In this document: piece after piece, positions 45,301-54,147 of the stretch | Position numbering within the stretch: position 1 is the stretch's first letter | How the letters are laid out: each line of letters opens with the position of its first letter | From: Clostridium cylindrosporum DSM 605 | GTDB lineage: Bacteria; Bacillota; Clostridia; Clostridiales; Caloramatoraceae | Direction: 5' to 3' | NCBI RefSeq assembly: GCF_001047375.1 | Contig: NZ_LFVU01000003.1 | Location: 62,001 to 126,000 of the forward strand | DNA: 64,000 nt | Notes under the pieces: generated by a model | What the model saw: only the letters and a program-made list of their open reading frames with translations | Databases searched by the model: none | What the model was told of the DNA's origin: nothing | Position numbers and translations under genes: made by a program

Positions 45301-46625
45301 ACAGCACCGATTTCTGTAATTTCCTCTGAAGATTTATTAAGTCCAGTTGTTTCTATATCAAATACAACAAATTCATTATCAAGATTATATTCTCTAGAGT
45401 TAATAACAATAGACTCCCCATCGTCAACTAGATAACCTTCAACACCATATATAACCTTAACTCCTGTTTCACCTGCAGCATCCATAGCCTCAGGAAAGGC
45501 TTGAACAACCCCATGGTCTGTAATTGCAATTGCACTATGGCCATATTCCTTTGCCCTTTTTATCAGTGATGATGCAGAACAAACACCATCCATAGAACTC
45601 ATTTGAGTATGCGCGTGAAGTTCAACTCGCTTTTCATTTGAATTATCTTTAACTTTCTTCTTTTCTTCTTTAACAACATAACTTGCCATGATTATTGTTT
45701 CTTTGGCAAATGTATCAAAGGTAACCCTTCCATGTACCGTTACACGTGAAGCTTCTTTTAACTTACTAATAGTTTCATCAGCAATCTCTGGCTTAAGAAA
45801 CACTTTAATATTAACTGAACTTGTATAATCAGTAACATTAAACATAAGTAGAATTTTCCCACTTTTAAGTTCTTTAGTATCTATGCCAAATAGATCTCCA
45901 GTTATAGTTACTAAATCTTCCTCATCTAATGAATCTGAAATACTACACTTAAAGTATTCCTTAGGAACTCTACCATATATAACATCTGAGCTAGATACTT
46001 TATTTGTAGAGGTTATTTTAACGGTTTTAGGCTTTACCTCCTTAGGTATTTCTACAGAGGACACAGTTTCTATTTTACTATCTTCCTTAGCTTTAAATTC
46101 CTCATAGTTAAAGGCTTTATCAATAGTTTTAAATTCAACTAATAAGTTTTCATTATAAATTGAATTAATATGTGTTCTTATTTCTTTATCTATAGATTTA
46201 TCCTTAAGAACCTTTTTTGCAAAATCACTTTCAACTTCAATAATTACTTTATTGTCTTCCAATGTAAATTTAGATATTTGCAAAAAGCAAAGAATTGTAG
46301 GGCTTGATCTAAAGATATTAAAAATAAAGTTTTTAAATTTATCACTATCTTCTAAGATATCTGAAAGCTTTGGAATATCCTGTGAGTTTTTTTCTATAAA
46401 TAATTGTACACTTCCATTAATAGATAAGGATTCTTTAATTAGATGTTTTATTTTTTCTAATATATCCTCCTTAACATCACAAAGAGTGGAAAGAACAATA
46501 TTCCACTCTTTGTTTGATTTACTTACATATACTTTTTTTAAATAAGTTTTATCTAATATTTCTTTAAAGGAAGTATCAACTACATCATTGTTTAAGTTAA
46601 GTATACTATTTAAAGTTTTCTCCAC
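42327..46625 (-). CDS. polC: DNA polymerase III alpha subunit, Gram-positive PolC type
   Basis: 1432 residues, normal for PolC. Order: N-terminal domains (1-~210), OB fold (~215-320), PHP domain (ELHAHTQMSSMDG from 335), a 3'-5' exonuclease inserted in PHP (FDIETTGLN at 422-430), the rest of PHP, a four-Cys zinc site (CPKCKYSEFF and CPKCNENL), then the polymerase palm with PDIDLNFSGEY and thumb/fingers. It is the replicative polymerase. GTG start at 46625 follows TAGGAGG at good spacing. It ends the frr-to-polC operon. Confidence 0.97.
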   Translation of the reverse strand: MEKTLNSILNLNNDVVDTSFKEILDKTYLKKVYVSKSNKEWNIVLSTLCDVKEDILEKIKHLIKESLSINGSVQLFIEKNSQDIPKLSDILEDSDKFKNFIFNIFRSSPTILCFLQISKFTLEDNKVIIEVESDFAKKVLKDKSIDKEIRTHINSIYNENLLVEFKTIDKAFNYEEFKAKEDSKIETVSSVEIPKEVKPKTVKITSTNKVSSSDVIYGRVPKEYFKCSISDSLDEEDLVTITGDLFGIDTKELKSGKILLMFNVTDYTSSVNIKVFLKPEIADETISKLKEASRVTVHGRVTFDTFAKETIIMASYVVKEEKKKVKDNSNEKRVELHAHTQMSSMDGVCSASSLIKRAKEYGHSAIAITDHGVVQAFPEAMDAAGETGVKVIYGVEGYLVDDGESIVINSREYNLDNEFVVFDIETTGLNKSSEEITEIGAVKVKDMKIIDTFSALINPLKPIPYEITNLTGITNEMVKDKDTIKEVMPRFLDFIGDCPVVAHNAKFDTGFIKEKCSRESLEFNSTIIDTLTLSRWLVKGIKKYKLNILAQHFNVQLENHHRAVDDAKATAEIFIKLIEILKDKGANTIEDINSLYLNEFDINKAETHHVIILVKNYKGLYNLYKLISDSHLKYFHKRPRLPKSLIEKHREGLIIGSACEAGQIFKGVLNNTSETDIKSLVEFYDYLEIQPIANNEFLLEKGIVKNRSCLKDLNKKIVELGEKYNRPVVATGDVHFLNPHDEYYRRILMAGKGFSDADNQPPLYFKSTDEMLEEFRYLGESKSYDVVIKAPNEIADMVEVIKPIPDGTFPPKIDGADDEIRNMTMSRAYSIYGDPLPEIVQKRLDKELNSIISNGYAVLYLISHKIVKKSLDDGYLVGSRGSVGSSFVATMTEITEVNPLPPHYVCPKCKYSEFFTDGSIGSGADLKDKSCPKCNENLIKDGFDIPFEVFLGFEGDKEPDIDLNFSGEYQPNAHKYTEELFGEGYVFRAGTIGTIAEKTAFGYVKNYLDERNVKSTMAEVERLVKGCTGVKRTSGQHPGGVMVVPRDNDIYQFCPIQRPADDVNSEIITTHFDYHSISGRLLKLDILGHDDPTVIRMLQDLTGLDPTKIPLGDEKVLSLFTSTDILNVNKEYFKCEVGTLGLPEFGTKFVRQMLVDTQPHTFAELVRISGLSHGTDVWLNNAQDLIKDGYATLKEVICTRDDIMNYLILMGVKPKNAFTIMERVRKGKGLRDGDIEEMKENNVPQWYIDSCNTIKYMFPKGHAVAYVMMAIRIAYFKVYYPEAYYATYFSVRGLEDFDASIVSKGQLAVVSSIKEIEAKGNTLTTKEKGFLTVLEVANEMFARGITMLPVDLYESDSIRFKVTDKGILPPFRALQGVGETAAKSIVEARKNGEFISKEDLRLRTKISKTVIEIMSQHGCLNGMPDTSQLTLF

Positions 46626-46654
46626 TGAACTTCCTCCTATTTAAAAATTTAAAT

Positions 46655-47701
46655 TTAAAGTAGCTTTATTTCTTCAATGAGAGTATCTAAAAGCTTATCT
46701 TCAGGAACCTTTTTTACTATTTCACCTTTTTTAAAAATAAGTCCCTCTCCTATTCCACCTGCAATTCCTATATCAGCTTCTCTAGCCTCCCCAGGACCAT
46801 TAACTGCACAACCCATTATAGCAACTTTAATATTTTTGTCTATATCACTTAAAGCTAATTCAGCTTTTTTTGCAATGTTTATTAAATCTATTTGAGTTCT
46901 ACCACAGGTAGGACAGGAAATAATTTCAATTCCACCTTTTCTAAGATTTAAAGCTTTTAATATTTCTATTCCTGCTCTAATCTCTTCTACAGGATTGTCT
47001 GTTAAGGATACCCTTATGGTATCTCCTATTCCCATTGCAAGAAGATGCCCTATTGCAACTGATGACTTTATTGTTCCAGAAAATATTGTTCCAGCCTCAG
47101 TAACTCCAAGGTGAAGAGGATAGTCTGTTTTTTTTGCTAGAAGTTCATAACTTTTAATGTTATCCATTACATTTGAGGACTTAACTGATATTACGGTATC
47201 ATAAAATCCATTATCCTCTAAAAGTTCTACATTTCTAAGTGCACTTTCCACTAATCCCTCTGGGGTAGGTCTTCCGTCTCTTGCTAGAATATCTTTCTCA
47301 AGAGATCCTGCATTAACTCCTACTCTTATTGGAATTCCAAAGTACTTAGCTCTACTAACTACCTCTTTAACTTTTTGAGGACTTCCAATATTTCCTGGAT
47401 TAATACGAAGTGCATCTATTCCATTTTCCATTGATTTTAAAGCTAATTTGTAATCAAAATGAATATCAGCAACAAGTGGAATATGGATATTTTTTTTAAT
47501 TTCACTTATAGCATTTGCAGCATCTAGGTTAGGTACTGCAACCCTTACTATTTCACATCCTGCTTTTTCAAGTTCTAATATTTGAAGAGTAGTTTTACTT
47601 ATATCACTAGTATTAGTGTTAGTCATTGATTGAACAGTTATTTTTTCATTTCCACCTATATATATGTTTCCTACCCTAACTTTACGAGATGTTCTTCTCA
47701 T
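46655..47701 (-). CDS. ispG: 4-hydroxy-3-methylbut-2-enyl-diphosphate synthase
   Basis: 348 residues from ATG 47701 (AAGGTG 6 bases upstream). TIM-barrel plus iron-sulfur domain: VQSMTNTNTSD, cluster cysteines in ISCPTCGRTQID and AIMGCAVNGPGEA. It performs the next-to-last step of the MEP isoprenoid pathway. With dxr in the same operon, this strain uses the MEP route. Confidence 0.96.
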   Translation of the reverse strand: MRRTSRKVRVGNIYIGGNEKITVQSMTNTNTSDISKTTLQILELEKAGCEIVRVAVPNLDAANAISEIKKNIHIPLVADIHFDYKLALKSMENGIDALRINPGNIGSPQKVKEVVSRAKYFGIPIRVGVNAGSLEKDILARDGRPTPEGLVESALRNVELLEDNGFYDTVISVKSSNVMDNIKSYELLAKKTDYPLHLGVTEAGTIFSGTIKSSVAIGHLLAMGIGDTIRVSLTDNPVEEIRAGIEILKALNLRKGGIEIISCPTCGRTQIDLINIAKKAELALSDIDKNIKVAIMGCAVNGPGEAREADIGIAGGIGEGLIFKKGEIVKKVPEDKLLDTLIEEIKLL

Positions 47702-47713
47702 GTACATCACCTT

Positions 47714-48721
47714 CTATTTAAAAAATCTTAGAATATCGTTATATGTAACAAAAACAATAAACGCCATTAGAAGTGCAAAACCAATAAAGTTTAATACTCC
47801 TATTTTATTTTGATCAATTTTCTTTCCTGTTAAAGCTTCAATTAGTAATATAATAACCCATCCTCCATCAAGTGCAGGGAATGGTATTAAGTTTAATACT
47901 CCAAGGTTTATACTTAAAAAAGCAACAAAGGATAAAAATGTCCATATGCCTGCTTGTGCTGCTTTACCTGAAAGGTCAACTATAGCAACTGGTCCACCGA
48001 AGGAATCCATAGATGCTCCTCCAGTAACTAAAGTTCCAATAAAGCTAACCATTTGCTTTATTGATGAAAATGTTTCTGTAAATCCATCCTTAAAAGCCTC
48101 TAAAATATTTCCTTTAACTAGTGTTGGAGCCATTCCTATCATATATCTTTTTTCTTTTTCATTATACTTTGGAGATAATTTTATTTCCTTTATAGTATTG
48201 TTTCTTTCAACTTTTACATTGAAAGGTTTCTCTTTATTTTCTGAAATAAACATGATAACTTCATTCCAAGTTCTAATTTTTTCATTATTAATTTGAATGA
48301 TTTTATCGTTAGGTAAAATACCTGCCTCATATGCAGGATAATTTTTGTCTACACTACTAACAATAGGTTTAATTGATCCTTGATTATAGAAAACAAGTGT
48401 AAATATAACTATTGCGGTTATAATGTTAAATGCAGCTCCTGCAACTATTATTAGTAGTCTTTTCCATGGATTTTGGTTACAAAAAGCACGAGGATCATCG
48501 GAACCATCCTCTTCTCCTAACATTTTTACATAACCTCCTATAGGTAAAAGTCTTAAAGTATAGTCTGTTTCCCCTTTAGTAAATGAGAAAATTTTTGGTC
48601 CCATTCCAATTGCAAACTCAAGAACCTTTACTTTAGAAAGTTTAGCTGTAATAAAGTGCCCGAACTCATGTGTTGCTATTAAAAGACCAAAGACTAGAAT
48701 AGCCGCTAAAAAAGTTGTCAA
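47714..48721 (-). CDS. rseP: Site-2 intramembrane metalloprotease RseP (RasP)
   Basis: 335 residues from TTG 48721 (AGGTGG 8 bases upstream; GTGs at 48733 and 48730 overlap it). Zinc motif HEFGH (about 18-22) lies in the first membrane helix, a PDZ domain follows in the middle (AYEAGILPNDKIIQINNE), and LDGG near the C-terminus gives the third zinc ligand in PFPALDGGW. It cleaves anti-sigma factors and signal peptides in the membrane. Same order dxr-rseP as in Bacillus. Confidence 0.95.
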   Translation of the reverse strand: MTTFLAAILVFGLLIATHEFGHFITAKLSKVKVLEFAIGMGPKIFSFTKGETDYTLRLLPIGGYVKMLGEEDGSDDPRAFCNQNPWKRLLIIVAGAAFNIITAIVIFTLVFYNQGSIKPIVSSVDKNYPAYEAGILPNDKIIQINNEKIRTWNEVIMFISENKEKPFNVKVERNNTIKEIKLSPKYNEKEKRYMIGMAPTLVKGNILEAFKDGFTETFSSIKQMVSFIGTLVTGGASMDSFGGPVAIVDLSGKAAQAGIWTFLSFVAFLSINLGVLNLIPFPALDGGWVIILLIEALTGKKIDQNKIGVLNFIGFALLMAFIVFVTYNDILRFFK

Positions 48722-48740
48722 AATATCCACCACCTAATAA

Positions 48741-49886
48741 TTATTTAGATAAATTTACGAAATCTCTAGTTTCCCTTTCAATTAAAAGTATATCATCAAC
48801 TGTATAATCGTGTTGTGCTTTATGTTTCTCCATTGCCTTTTCAACTAATCTTTGAATTTGTAAAAATGAAATTTTACCTTCTAAAAAGAGCTTAACCGCT
48901 TCCTCATTAGCTGCATTAAATACAGTTGTCATTGTACCACCTTCTCTACCTGCTATATATCCAAGACTTAATCCCTTAAATACACTAGTATCAGGTTTTT
49001 CAAATGTCAAAGATGATAAGCTGTAAAAATCCAGATATGAAGATGAAGTTGTGCTCCTTTCTGGATATTCAAAAGCATATTGAATAGGATGCTTCATGCT
49101 TGGAACTCCCATTTGAGCAATAACAGATGCATCCTTATATTCTACCATTGAATGAATTATGCTTTGTGGATGAACCACTACCTGAATATCATCATATGAC
49201 ATATCAAACAAGTAGTGAGCTTCAATTACTTCAAGGGCCTTATTTATTAGTGTAGCAGAATCTATTGTTATCTTTTGGCCCATACTCCAGTTTGGATGCT
49301 TAAGGGCATCTGAAAGTGTAACACTTTCAAGCTCTCTTAAGGTTTTACCCCTAAATGGTCCTCCTGATGCTGTTAGTATAACTTTATTTACATCACAATG
49401 TCTATTTCCTTGTAAACATTGAAAAATAGCACTGTGCTCACTATCAACAGGTATTATCTTAGATGGAGATTTCTTTAAAAGGTTTTTTATAATCTCTCCA
49501 CCTACAACCATTGTTTCTTTATTTGCTAGTGCAATATGCTTTCCTTTTTTTATGGCCTCTATTGTTGGTTTTAATCCGATCATTCCCATAACTGAAGTTA
49601 ACACCATGTCTGCTTCTTTAAGTGTTGATACTTCTATTAAACCTTCCACACCGTATAAAATATTAACATTTTCATTTTTTAATTTATCTTTTAATATTTT
49701 ATAACTTTCGTAATTGCTTATAACTATGTATTTAGGTTTGAATTCTTTGTATTGGTCAATTATAACTTCAATATTAGAGTTAGCAGATAGTGCAAGAACA
49801 TTGTAGCTGGACTTTTTCTGTCTTATAACTTCTAGTGCTTGTGTTCCTATAGAACCTGTAGACCCTAGTATAACTAAGTTTTTCAT
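48741..49886 (-). CDS. dxr: 1-deoxy-D-xylulose 5-phosphate reductoisomerase
   Basis: 381 residues. NADPH-binding GSTGSIGTQALEV at the N-terminus; metal/substrate motifs IIPVDSEHSAIFQCL, LTASGGPFRG and HPNWSMGQKITIDSATL. It is the committed step of the MEP pathway. Its ATG overlaps the stop of the upstream permease gene by 4 bases (ATGA), so translation is coupled. Confidence 0.97.
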   Translation of the reverse strand: MKNLVILGSTGSIGTQALEVIRQKKSSYNVLALSANSNIEVIIDQYKEFKPKYIVISNYESYKILKDKLKNENVNILYGVEGLIEVSTLKEADMVLTSVMGMIGLKPTIEAIKKGKHIALANKETMVVGGEIIKNLLKKSPSKIIPVDSEHSAIFQCLQGNRHCDVNKVILTASGGPFRGKTLRELESVTLSDALKHPNWSMGQKITIDSATLINKALEVIEAHYLFDMSYDDIQVVVHPQSIIHSMVEYKDASVIAQMGVPSMKHPIQYAFEYPERSTTSSSYLDFYSLSSLTFEKPDTSVFKGLSLGYIAGREGGTMTTVFNAANEEAVKLFLEGKISFLQIQRLVEKAMEKHKAQHDYTVDDILLIERETRDFVNLSK

Positions 49887-50866
49887 ATATGTGTAAGGTC
49901 CCCTTTCTCTAAGCTCCTATAGATTTCCTTGAACATTATTAGTACAAGTGGTCCCAATAATACTCCCAAACCTCCAAATAATAGTACTCCACAATATAAT
50001 GAGAATATAACAAAAATAGGTTTTAAAACAAGATTTCCTTGTAAAAGTTTTATCTCTACAATCTGTCTTAATACTATTATTAGAATATATGTAAAAATCA
50101 AACCCATTGCTATAAAAATTTGTTTTACTGTTATTAAGTATATTATAATTGGCAAGAAAATTATTAAAGGGCCTACTATAGGTAATAAGTCAAGTATACC
50201 ACAAATTATTCCTATTGATAAAGGGTCTTTAAATCCCAATACCATAAAGGAAATAGTAGTTACTATAACAGTAATACTAACTAGTTTAAACTCTATAGAT
50301 AATAATATGTTAATGTTTACTAAAGACTTTCTTATAGGTCTATATATACTATCTCCTAATAAAAACCTTAAACTTCTAGACAGATAATCAAGATCAATAC
50401 TCATAAATACTGCTGCTAAAACTACTATAAAAACATATATGAACCCATTAAATGTTGATATTATAGTAGTTAATATTTTTTCCTTATACTCTATAATTAT
50501 ATTTTTTAATTCTATTAATATTCTTTCATAATTTTCATTTAAAGTATTCAGAATAGGAAAATCTTTATATGAATCTATGAGCTTTGGTATACTATCTGTA
50601 AATAGTACTAATCTTTCTCCGATATAACTCCAAATATAGGCCCCGAATATAAGAATAAGCATAGAGAAAATAGTAAATGTAAATATAACAGATAAATTTC
50701 TTTTAAATCCCTTTGATATAAAGTACTTTACTATAGGTTCCATTATAAGCACTAGAATCAATGAAAATAGAAATGGCCATAAAAAAACAAGACTAATCTT
50801 AAGCAGTATTACAATTATAAAAGTAATTACTACAGCCTTAAGTATTGCCTTGTTTTCTTTTATCAT
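49883..50866 (-). CDS. AI-2E family transporter (PerM/YtvI type)
   Basis: 327 residues with about seven membrane helices; the family pattern is recognised in GIICGILDLLPIVGPLIIF and LLFGGLGVLLGPLVLI. Members are exporters or antiporters of varied cargo; substrate unknown. ATG 50866 has AGGA 8 bases upstream; ATG 50875 overlaps the cdsA stop and is the alternative. It is inserted between cdsA and dxr, which are adjacent in Bacillus, with overlaps at both ends, so it is firmly part of this operon. Confidence 0.85.
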   Translation of the reverse strand: MIKENKAILKAVVITFIIVILLKISLVFLWPFLFSLILVLIMEPIVKYFISKGFKRNLSVIFTFTIFSMLILIFGAYIWSYIGERLVLFTDSIPKLIDSYKDFPILNTLNENYERILIELKNIIIEYKEKILTTIISTFNGFIYVFIVVLAAVFMSIDLDYLSRSLRFLLGDSIYRPIRKSLVNINILLSIEFKLVSITVIVTTISFMVLGFKDPLSIGIICGILDLLPIVGPLIIFLPIIIYLITVKQIFIAMGLIFTYILIIVLRQIVEIKLLQGNLVLKPIFVIFSLYCGVLLFGGLGVLLGPLVLIMFKEIYRSLEKGDLTHI

Positions 50867-50871
50867 AACAA

Positions 50872-51660
50872 TCATCCTATAAAAAATATTATATAATAGT
50901 ATACTACTGGTGCAGTGAAAAGTATGCTATCAAATCTATCTAAAATTCCACCATGACCTGGCATAATTTTTCCATAATCCTTTACACCTGAGTATCTTTT
51001 AATAATCGATGCTGAAAGATCTCCTACTTGGGAAATTACCGAAGATACTATCCCTAAAATAATTAGAGTAGTCCAAGTAAAGTTAATACCTGGATTTAAT
51101 ACTCCCCATAGTACAACTCCAATCACGCTACCGATAATCCCACCAATGGACCCTTCTACAGTTTTCTTAGGACTAACTATGGGACATAGCTTGTGTTTAC
51201 CAAATGTTTTTCCTATGTAATAGGCAAATGTATCACAGAAAAATGAAATTAAAAGAACTAGCCATATTAGACTAGAGCCATATTGGTGTGCTCTAATAGG
51301 TATAAGTAGCTCAAAAAAGTTAACAATATAAATATATCCTATTACAGTAACAGCGGAGCTAAGTACATTATACTTTTGATTAAATATTGGCGTAGCCATT
51401 GAAATTAGTGTTATAAAATATATAATTACATCACTATAGCCAGGTTTATTTAAAAATATTAATAAATATGAAATAAAAAAGCCTAAAGCCATTATAGGCC
51501 AAATTACATTTATCTTAGCAGGTTTATATGCCTTGGTATACTCATAAATTGCTATAGCAGTAATTATTCCTATACCTACCTTGAAAACATATCCTCCGCT
51601 TACGACAAAAAACACTAATATAGGAAATGCAATTAATGCGCTAATAAGTCTAATATTCAT
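50872..51660 (-). CDS. cdsA: Phosphatidate cytidylyltransferase
   Basis: 262 residues, about seven or eight membrane helices. The C-terminal signature is intact: SIIKRYSGVKDYGKIMPGHG followed by GILDRFDS. It makes CDP-diacylglycerol, the substrate of PgsA (in this window). 12 bases after uppS. Confidence 0.95.
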   Translation of the reverse strand: MNIRLISALIAFPILVFFVVSGGYVFKVGIGIITAIAIYEYTKAYKPAKINVIWPIMALGFFISYLLIFLNKPGYSDVIIYFITLISMATPIFNQKYNVLSSAVTVIGYIYIVNFFELLIPIRAHQYGSSLIWLVLLISFFCDTFAYYIGKTFGKHKLCPIVSPKKTVEGSIGGIIGSVIGVVLWGVLNPGINFTWTTLIILGIVSSVISQVGDLSASIIKRYSGVKDYGKIMPGHGGILDRFDSILFTAPVVYYYIIFFIG

Positions 51661-51672
51661 AATATCCCTCTT

Positions 51673-52437
51673 TTATTTTTTTATTCCTCCAAACCTTCTA
51701 TCTCTTTTTTGGAAGTCAATTATTGCATGGTAAAGGTGATTAGAAGTAAAGTCAGGCCAAAATATATTAGAAAACCAAAATTCACTATAAGCAGACTGCC
51801 AAAGTAAGAAGTTACTTAATCTATATTCACCACTTGGTCTAATTATTATATCAGGATCATCCATATTAGCTGTAAAAAGTCTTTCAGATACTGTAGATTG
51901 ATTTATATTCTCTTCATCTAATAATCCATTTTTTACATCTTTTACAATTTGCTTTACAGCTAAAACAATTTCATCTCTTCCTCCATAATTTAGAGCAAGA
52001 TTTAAGCAAAGTCCCGAGTTATCTTTAGTTTTTTCTTTAGCCTTTTTAAGTTCATCTTGACAAATTTCAGGTAACATGGAAATGTCACCAATAAAATTAA
52101 TAATAACATTATTTTTGTTAAGTTCTTCAACCTCTTTTTTAAGATATTCTAATAATAGTTTCATTAAAGCATTTACTTCATCCTTTGGTCTTTTCCAATT
52201 TTCTGTAGAAAAAGCGTATAGGGTTAGGAATTTCACCCCTATTTTAGATGAAGTCTTAACAATTTCTCTTATAGTTTCTACTCCAGCTTTATGCCCCAGA
52301 CTTCTAGGGAGTCCTCTTTTTTTAGCCCATCTACCATTCCCATCCATTATAATAGCAATATGTTTAGGTATATTATTCATATCTAAATCGTGGAACTCTA
52401 TTTTTTTCTTTTTTTTCAAAAAATCTTTAAATATCAT
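51673..52437 (-). CDS. uppS: Undecaprenyl diphosphate synthase
   Basis: 254 residues. Signature [16 protein letters not shown] (catalytic Asp) and late motifs [20 protein letters not shown] and [12 protein letters not shown]. It makes the C55 lipid carrier for cell-wall synthesis. The N-terminus has a basic stretch [11 protein letters not shown] before the fold. Start ATG follows GAGGAAATGACTTACT. Confidence 0.95.
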   Translation of the reverse strand: MIFKDFLKKKKKIEFHDLDMNNIPKHIAIIMDGNGRWAKKRGLPRSLGHKAGVETIREIVKTSSKIGVKFLTLYAFSTENWKRPKDEVNALMKLLLEYLKKEVEELNKNNVIINFIGDISMLPEICQDELKKAKEKTKDNSGLCLNLALNYGGRDEIVLAVKQIVKDVKNGLLDEENINQSTVSERLFTANMDDPDIIIRPSGEYRLSNFLLWQSAYSEFWFSNIFWPDFTSNHLYHAIIDFQKRDRRFGGIKK

Positions 52438-52491
52438 AGTAAGTCATTTCCTCCATAAACTTACAGGTTAATTCCTAAAAATCATAATCAA

Positions 52492-52513
52492 AAACCCCTT
52501 AAATAAGGGGTTT
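52492..52513 (-). terminator. Hairpin between the 63-aa gene and uppS
   Basis: Stem AAACCCCTT/AAGGGGTTT (9 bp), 4-base loop, minus-strand tail TTTTTGATTATG. It covers the stop codon of the 63-aa gene and would split the operon into frr and uppS parts unless read through. Confidence 0.75.
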
Positions 52514-52703
52514 AAAATAAAGAATAGTATATAATTATCTTATCTTTTTTTTCTACTTTTATTACTCTTTCCTCATGTCCAATTATATCTTCTTTAGGAC
52601 TTAAAATTTTAATAAATTCATAAGGAGAATAATCTTCAATATTTTTTCCTATTAATTCCTTAGCTTCACTTAAAGTTTTTCCTAGGAGAATAGAAATATC
52701 CAT
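52512..52703 (-). CDS. Small protein resembling I78/potato-inhibitor-I-type folds
   Basis: 63 residues. The pattern GKTLSEAKELIGK, then EFIKILSPKED, then HEERVIKVEKKDKIIIYYSL resembles small I78-type peptidase inhibitors (G-x-x-x-x-EA-K-x-x-I, then R-x-x-V near the end), but the match is weak and no signal peptide exists. ATG 52703 shares one base with the frr stop (TAATG), so it is coupled to frr. An inhibitor function is not claimed. Confidence 0.6.
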   Translation of the reverse strand: MDISILLGKTLSEAKELIGKNIEDYSPYEFIKILSPKEDIIGHEERVIKVEKKDKIIIYYSLF

Positions 52704-53257
52704 TATACAGTTAGAATCTCCTTTTCTTTAGCATCAACAAGCCTATCGATTTCTTTAACGAAACTATCTGTTTTCTTTTGGATAACTTCTTCTGCAGACT
52801 TCACTTCATCTTCTGAAGCACCTTCTTTTTTAAGAGCTTTTAACTTATCATTTGCATCTCTTCTTATGGATCTAATAGCAACCTTTGCATCTTCTCCGTT
52901 TTTCTTAACAACCTTCACAAGATTTTTTCTTGTTTCTTCTGTTAACTCAGGAACAAGAAGTCTTATAACTTGACCATCGTTTGTAGGATTAAGTCCAAGA
53001 TCAGATTTTTGAATAGCCTTTTCAATTTCTTTCATCGCACTTTTATCCCATGGCTGAATAACTATCATTCTAGCTTCAGGAGTTGATACAGACGCAAGAC
53101 CTGAAATAGGTGTTGGAGTTCCATAATAGTCTACTACAACTCTATCAAGCATTGAAGGGTTTGCTCTTCCTGCCTTTAGACCTTGAAGTTCCTTCGATAA
53201 AACTTCTATAGATTTTTTCATTTTATCTTCTGAAGCAGATATAACTTCCTTTATCAT
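52703..53257 (-). CDS. frr: Ribosome recycling factor
   Basis: 184 residues from ATG 53257 (GGAGG 9 bases upstream). Signatures LKAGRANPSMLDRVVVDYYG, RMIVIQPWDKSAM and GLNPTNDGQVIRL. With EF-G it splits post-termination ribosomes. It follows pyrH by 26 bases. Confidence 0.97.
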   Translation of the reverse strand: MIKEVISASEDKMKKSIEVLSKELQGLKAGRANPSMLDRVVVDYYGTPTPISGLASVSTPEARMIVIQPWDKSAMKEIEKAIQKSDLGLNPTNDGQVIRLLVPELTEETRKNLVKVVKKNGEDAKVAIRSIRRDANDKLKALKKEGASEDEVKSAEEVIQKKTDSFVKEIDRLVDAKEKEILTV

Positions 53258-53283
53258 AACCAAAATCCTCCTTTATAATACAC

Positions 53284-53994
53284 TTAATTAGTAACTAGAG
53301 TTCCCGTTACTTCTCCAGTAATCGCCTTTAGAATATTACCAGGTTCATCTAAAGCAAATACTATTATTGGTATATCATTTTCCTTACAAAGTGATGTTGC
53401 AGTTGCATCCATAACCTTTAGGTCTTTTTCGAGAACTTCCTTAAAGGTTAACTTATCAAATTTCTTAGCACTTGGGTTAATATTTGGGTCTGAATCATAA
53501 ACTCCATCAACTTTTTTAGCAAGAAGTATTACTTCAGCATCTGTTTCAGCAGCTCTTAAGGCTGCTGCAGTATCAGTTGAGAAATAAGGATTACCTGATC
53601 CAGCAGCAAAAATAACTACTCTTCCCTTCTCTAAGTGTCTTACAGCTCTTCTTCTAATAAATGGTTCAGCAACTTCCTTCATTTCTATAGCAGTTTGAAC
53701 ACGAGTATGAACTCCCATTCTTTCAAGGGAATCTTGCATAGCTAGAGAGTTGATACATGTTGCAAGCATTCCCATATAATCTGAGGTAGATCTTTCCATA
53801 CCTACTCCATTTCTACCTCTCCATATATTTCCTCCGCCAACTACCATAGTAACTTCTATATTTGATTCTACTAGTTCTTTAACTTCATTTGCTATTCTAT
53901 CTACTACGTCAAAGTCAAAACCATGTCCCTTTTTTCCAGCTAGCGCTTCTCCACTTAGCTTTAGCATTACTCTTTTATATTTAGGAGAATTCAT
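53284..53994 (-). CDS. pyrH: UMP kinase
   Basis: 236 residues of the amino-acid-kinase fold: [40 protein letters not shown] and [20 protein letters not shown]. It phosphorylates UMP to UDP. First gene of the long operon down to polC. A 19-base TA tract (54030-54048) lies in its upstream region. Confidence 0.97.
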   Translation of the reverse strand: MNSPKYKRVMLKLSGEALAGKKGHGFDFDVVDRIANEVKELVESNIEVTMVVGGGNIWRGRNGVGMERSTSDYMGMLATCINSLAMQDSLERMGVHTRVQTAIEMKEVAEPFIRRRAVRHLEKGRVVIFAAGSGNPYFSTDTAAALRAAETDAEVILLAKKVDGVYDSDPNINPSAKKFDKLTFKEVLEKDLKVMDATATSLCKENDIPIIVFALDEPGNILKAITGEVTGTLVTN

Positions 53995-54029
53995 AGTTGA
54001 TTAACCTCCATTTGCTCCGAATTATTATT

Positions 54030-54048
54030 TATATATATATATATATAT
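54030..54048. repeat. TA dinucleotide tract upstream of pyrH
   Basis: Nineteen bases of uninterrupted alternating T and A, between the tsf terminator and pyrH. It may be near the pyrH promoter and could vary in length by slippage. Confidence 0.8.
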
Positions 54049-54074
54049 CTTCTATATTGTATTTGGTTTTTAAA

Positions 54075-54101
54075 AAAAGAGAACACGGTGTGTTCTCTTT
54101 T
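54075..54101 (-). terminator. tsf terminator
   Basis: Stem AAAAGAGAACAC/GTGTTCTCTTTT, 12 bp, 3-base loop, followed by seven T in all on the minus strand. Confidence 0.9.
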
Positions 54102-54147
54102 AAATTACAGTAATCGAAAAATTCTCGATACAATTACAACAAGCAAA

